From the NCBI RefSeq assembly GCF_031877795.1, contig NC_133971.1:9463973-9527972 (forward strand): 64,000 bases of DNA, read 5' to 3'. Numbering within the stretch: the first letter of the stretch is position 1; each line of letters begins with the position of its first letter. This document shows positions 62,340 through 64,000 of the stretch, piece by piece. The position numbers and the translations under genes were made by a program. Below the pieces are notes generated by a model. That model saw only the letters and a program-made list of their open reading frames with translations. It ran no database searches and was not told where the DNA came from. Origin of the DNA: Strix aluco (taxonomy: Eukaryota > Chordata > Aves > Strigiformes > Strigidae).

Positions 62340-62620
62340 CTGCCCCCATGTCACTCGTGCCTCTGCCATTGGTCGGCTGCATGCGCAGCCCCCGGCAGGG
62401 GCGGGGCTACCCGTTGCCAGGGCGTCCGGTTGCTGCGGTTACCGCGGCAGTCCTGGACGGGCGCCGCAGGAGGTGGAGTGGCCATCGCCTTCGGGCTGCA
62501 GGCGAGCACGGTCCTGCGGAGCCCTGGCAGTGATCTGGTCCTGCGGACACGGCCACAGGGCACGATGCCGTGCGGACTCAGCCTAGGGCGTGTTTTCAGA
62601 AGGCTCTGGCCAAAGCGAGA
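62340..62620 (+). promoter_or_regulatory. CpG-rich segment upstream of copy C
   Basis: A GC-rich block with an inverted CCAAT (ATTGG, near 62367), a GC box (GGGGCGGGGC, near 62399) and RFX X-box-like half sites (GTTGCCAGG, GGTTACC). It lies back to back with the copy C promoter, so it could be a divergent promoter. No gene is seen to its right within the window. Confidence 0.4.
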
Positions 62621-64000
62621 GCCCGCCGCCCCCTCCAACAGGCCTGTGGAGGGGACACGGAGCGCGGGTGGCACAAGGTAGTGGCACTGGGGAACAGGGT
62701 TTGGTGCTGAGCTTGGAAGTCCAAGCTCAAACACCGCTTAGGTACCGCAAGAGTTAAAAAATAGCATTGGCTTTATAAATTCGAGCAAAAAAAAAAATCG
62801 CCGCGATGCTACAGCACAGGTGGCTGCTTGTGGCCATGCTCGCTAATACCTGATCAGAAAGTGTAGAGTGATTCGGTCTAATTTGAGAAAGCTTTCCTAA
62901 AAAAGCGCCTAGGCGTTGTAAAAGTAAGGGATCTGGTGGGTTTCAGCACAGTTCTGCCTCTGTGATGTTGGTTGAGGCTCAGCAGAACGTTTGGGTTTGC
63001 AAGTGGGATCACCTGTGCTGAAGTCAAGGGTGATTAAGGTCACAGGGGGAAGCAACCTCCTTTTTTTCTACTCAGATATACGTGTTTAAGTAATAGATGC
63101 CACAAAAAGAGTAAAAAAGGAGCAGCAGCACTGCCTTCACAACATTAGGCAGTGTGTTTGTTGGCAAGGGCTGTTGCCTAGGGAGGAACCCCAGTTTCCC
63201 TCGGCAACAGCATGAGCTTGACTTCAGCTGCTCCCTTCTCTAAGACCTTCAGTATAATAACAAATGTACTGGATCACGCAGTGAAAACACTGCTCTAAAT
63301 GGTAGAAACTTCTTTATTCTTTTTCAAGTTACACTTGGACTGTGTAGGTCTGTTATCTATATTATCCTATTAGATACTTATTATTAATTGCAAAATTACA
63401 CAGCTTTGTGAGCTTCCTCTTAATGGGAGGAACCTGAGGGGGGGAAGGGGGGGGGAAGCACACACACACAAATAAGTGTATATAAAACCCCCCTATTATG
63501 AAGGAAACAGCTGGTGGGAAAACTTTATTAATAGATCAGCCTCACCTGCAGAACCACCTTCCTGATAGAGGAGGAATTTAGGATATGTCATGTGTTCCAC
63601 CAAAGTAGCCTCAGCTGGGAAGCTACAAATGCAGCTGTGGCTGTAGCGTGTGGACTGATCACATTTTTCTGGTAGCAATTGGTTTAAGGGCAACAAACAA
63701 ATTAGACCCAGGAGGTAATCAGAACATACTGAGGTTTTGGTTTTACTGCTCTAGGATTATGTTTGAAAGGAACAGGAATAAAAGAAAAGTATACTATCTT
63801 CATAATCAGCTATTCGAGACCCCCAGTTATTCTGTGGGTTAACTTTTGTAGGAGGTAATTTTATTGATTTTTTTTTTTTTTCCCCATCTCTGATCTCAGT
63901 TTGATAGCCTGAAAGCAGTTCAATTTGTATCATCTTTAGAGTAGGTGTCTGCCGCTTGGAAAAATGTCAGGATTATGAGTTTCACTGAATTATTCCTTTG
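62621..64000. other. No gene recognised
   Basis: AT-richer unique DNA with short homopolymers and a short (CA)n run at 63461. Another GTTGCC...GGCAAC inverted pair is at about 63173-63206. No coding signal. Confidence 0.4.

Overview
The window looks like a bird nuclear genome. CR1 LINE 3' ends with the typical 8-bp tail repeats, avian-type endogenous retroviruses (a gammaretrovirus-like family, an ERV-L family, and a short solo-LTR family with 6-bp target duplications) and spliced vertebrate gene pieces all point this way. There is no sign of operons, tRNA, rRNA or CRISPR. Coding density is low. What is present is a mosaic of short gene pieces between retroelements.

Left third (1-10.8 kb): a CR1 tail, a retroviral integrase scrap, then copy A of a RING-finger gene (Topors-like E3 ligase family, one coding exon, 4184-5248). 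Behind it lies a decayed gammaretrovirus-like provirus on the minus strand (about 5450-8790). Next come a scrap of the same RING gene's 3' end (9661-9785) and the last exon of FOXJ1 with two frameshifts (9872-10691).

Middle (15.6-32.7 kb): two decayed RABL2 exons on the plus strand face an acrosin (ACR) gene on the minus strand, the same convergent neighbourhood as in mammals. This block has been rebuilt by duplication. A partial ACR copy (19071-19766) runs directly into an ERV-L element (19767-23512). RING copy B follows (24204-25565, with a threefold 150-bp coding repeat) and a duplicated retroviral integrase piece. Then comes the fuller ACR gene (27071-29526), in which the four catalytic exons are open but exon 1 looks damaged. 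A long CR1 fragment and a solo LTR follow.

Right half (34-64 kb): a second gammaretrovirus-like gag remnant is split by an ERV-L solo LTR. A compact four-exon RBBP6-derived reading frame encodes only the ubiquitin-like DWNN domain (44237-48993, minus strand). It lies head to head, across a CpG island, with a relic of INSR exons 1-2 whose exon 2 is broken by a solo LTR. RING copy C (minus strand, 60752-61833) is a pseudogene with a nonsense codon and frameshifts.

The most striking unexplained structure is upstream of all three RING copies. CRE-like octamers recur at exactly 23-bp spacing, four in copy A and three in copies B and C, just before a TATA-like box in B and C. Together with ACR, RABL2 and FOXJ1, which are sperm or cilium genes, this suggests, but does not prove, a germline or testis-biased region. 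Pieces of genes that are not neighbours elsewhere (FOXJ1, INSR, RBBP6) suggest a duplication-collecting region, such as a sex-limited, germline-restricted or subtelomeric segment.
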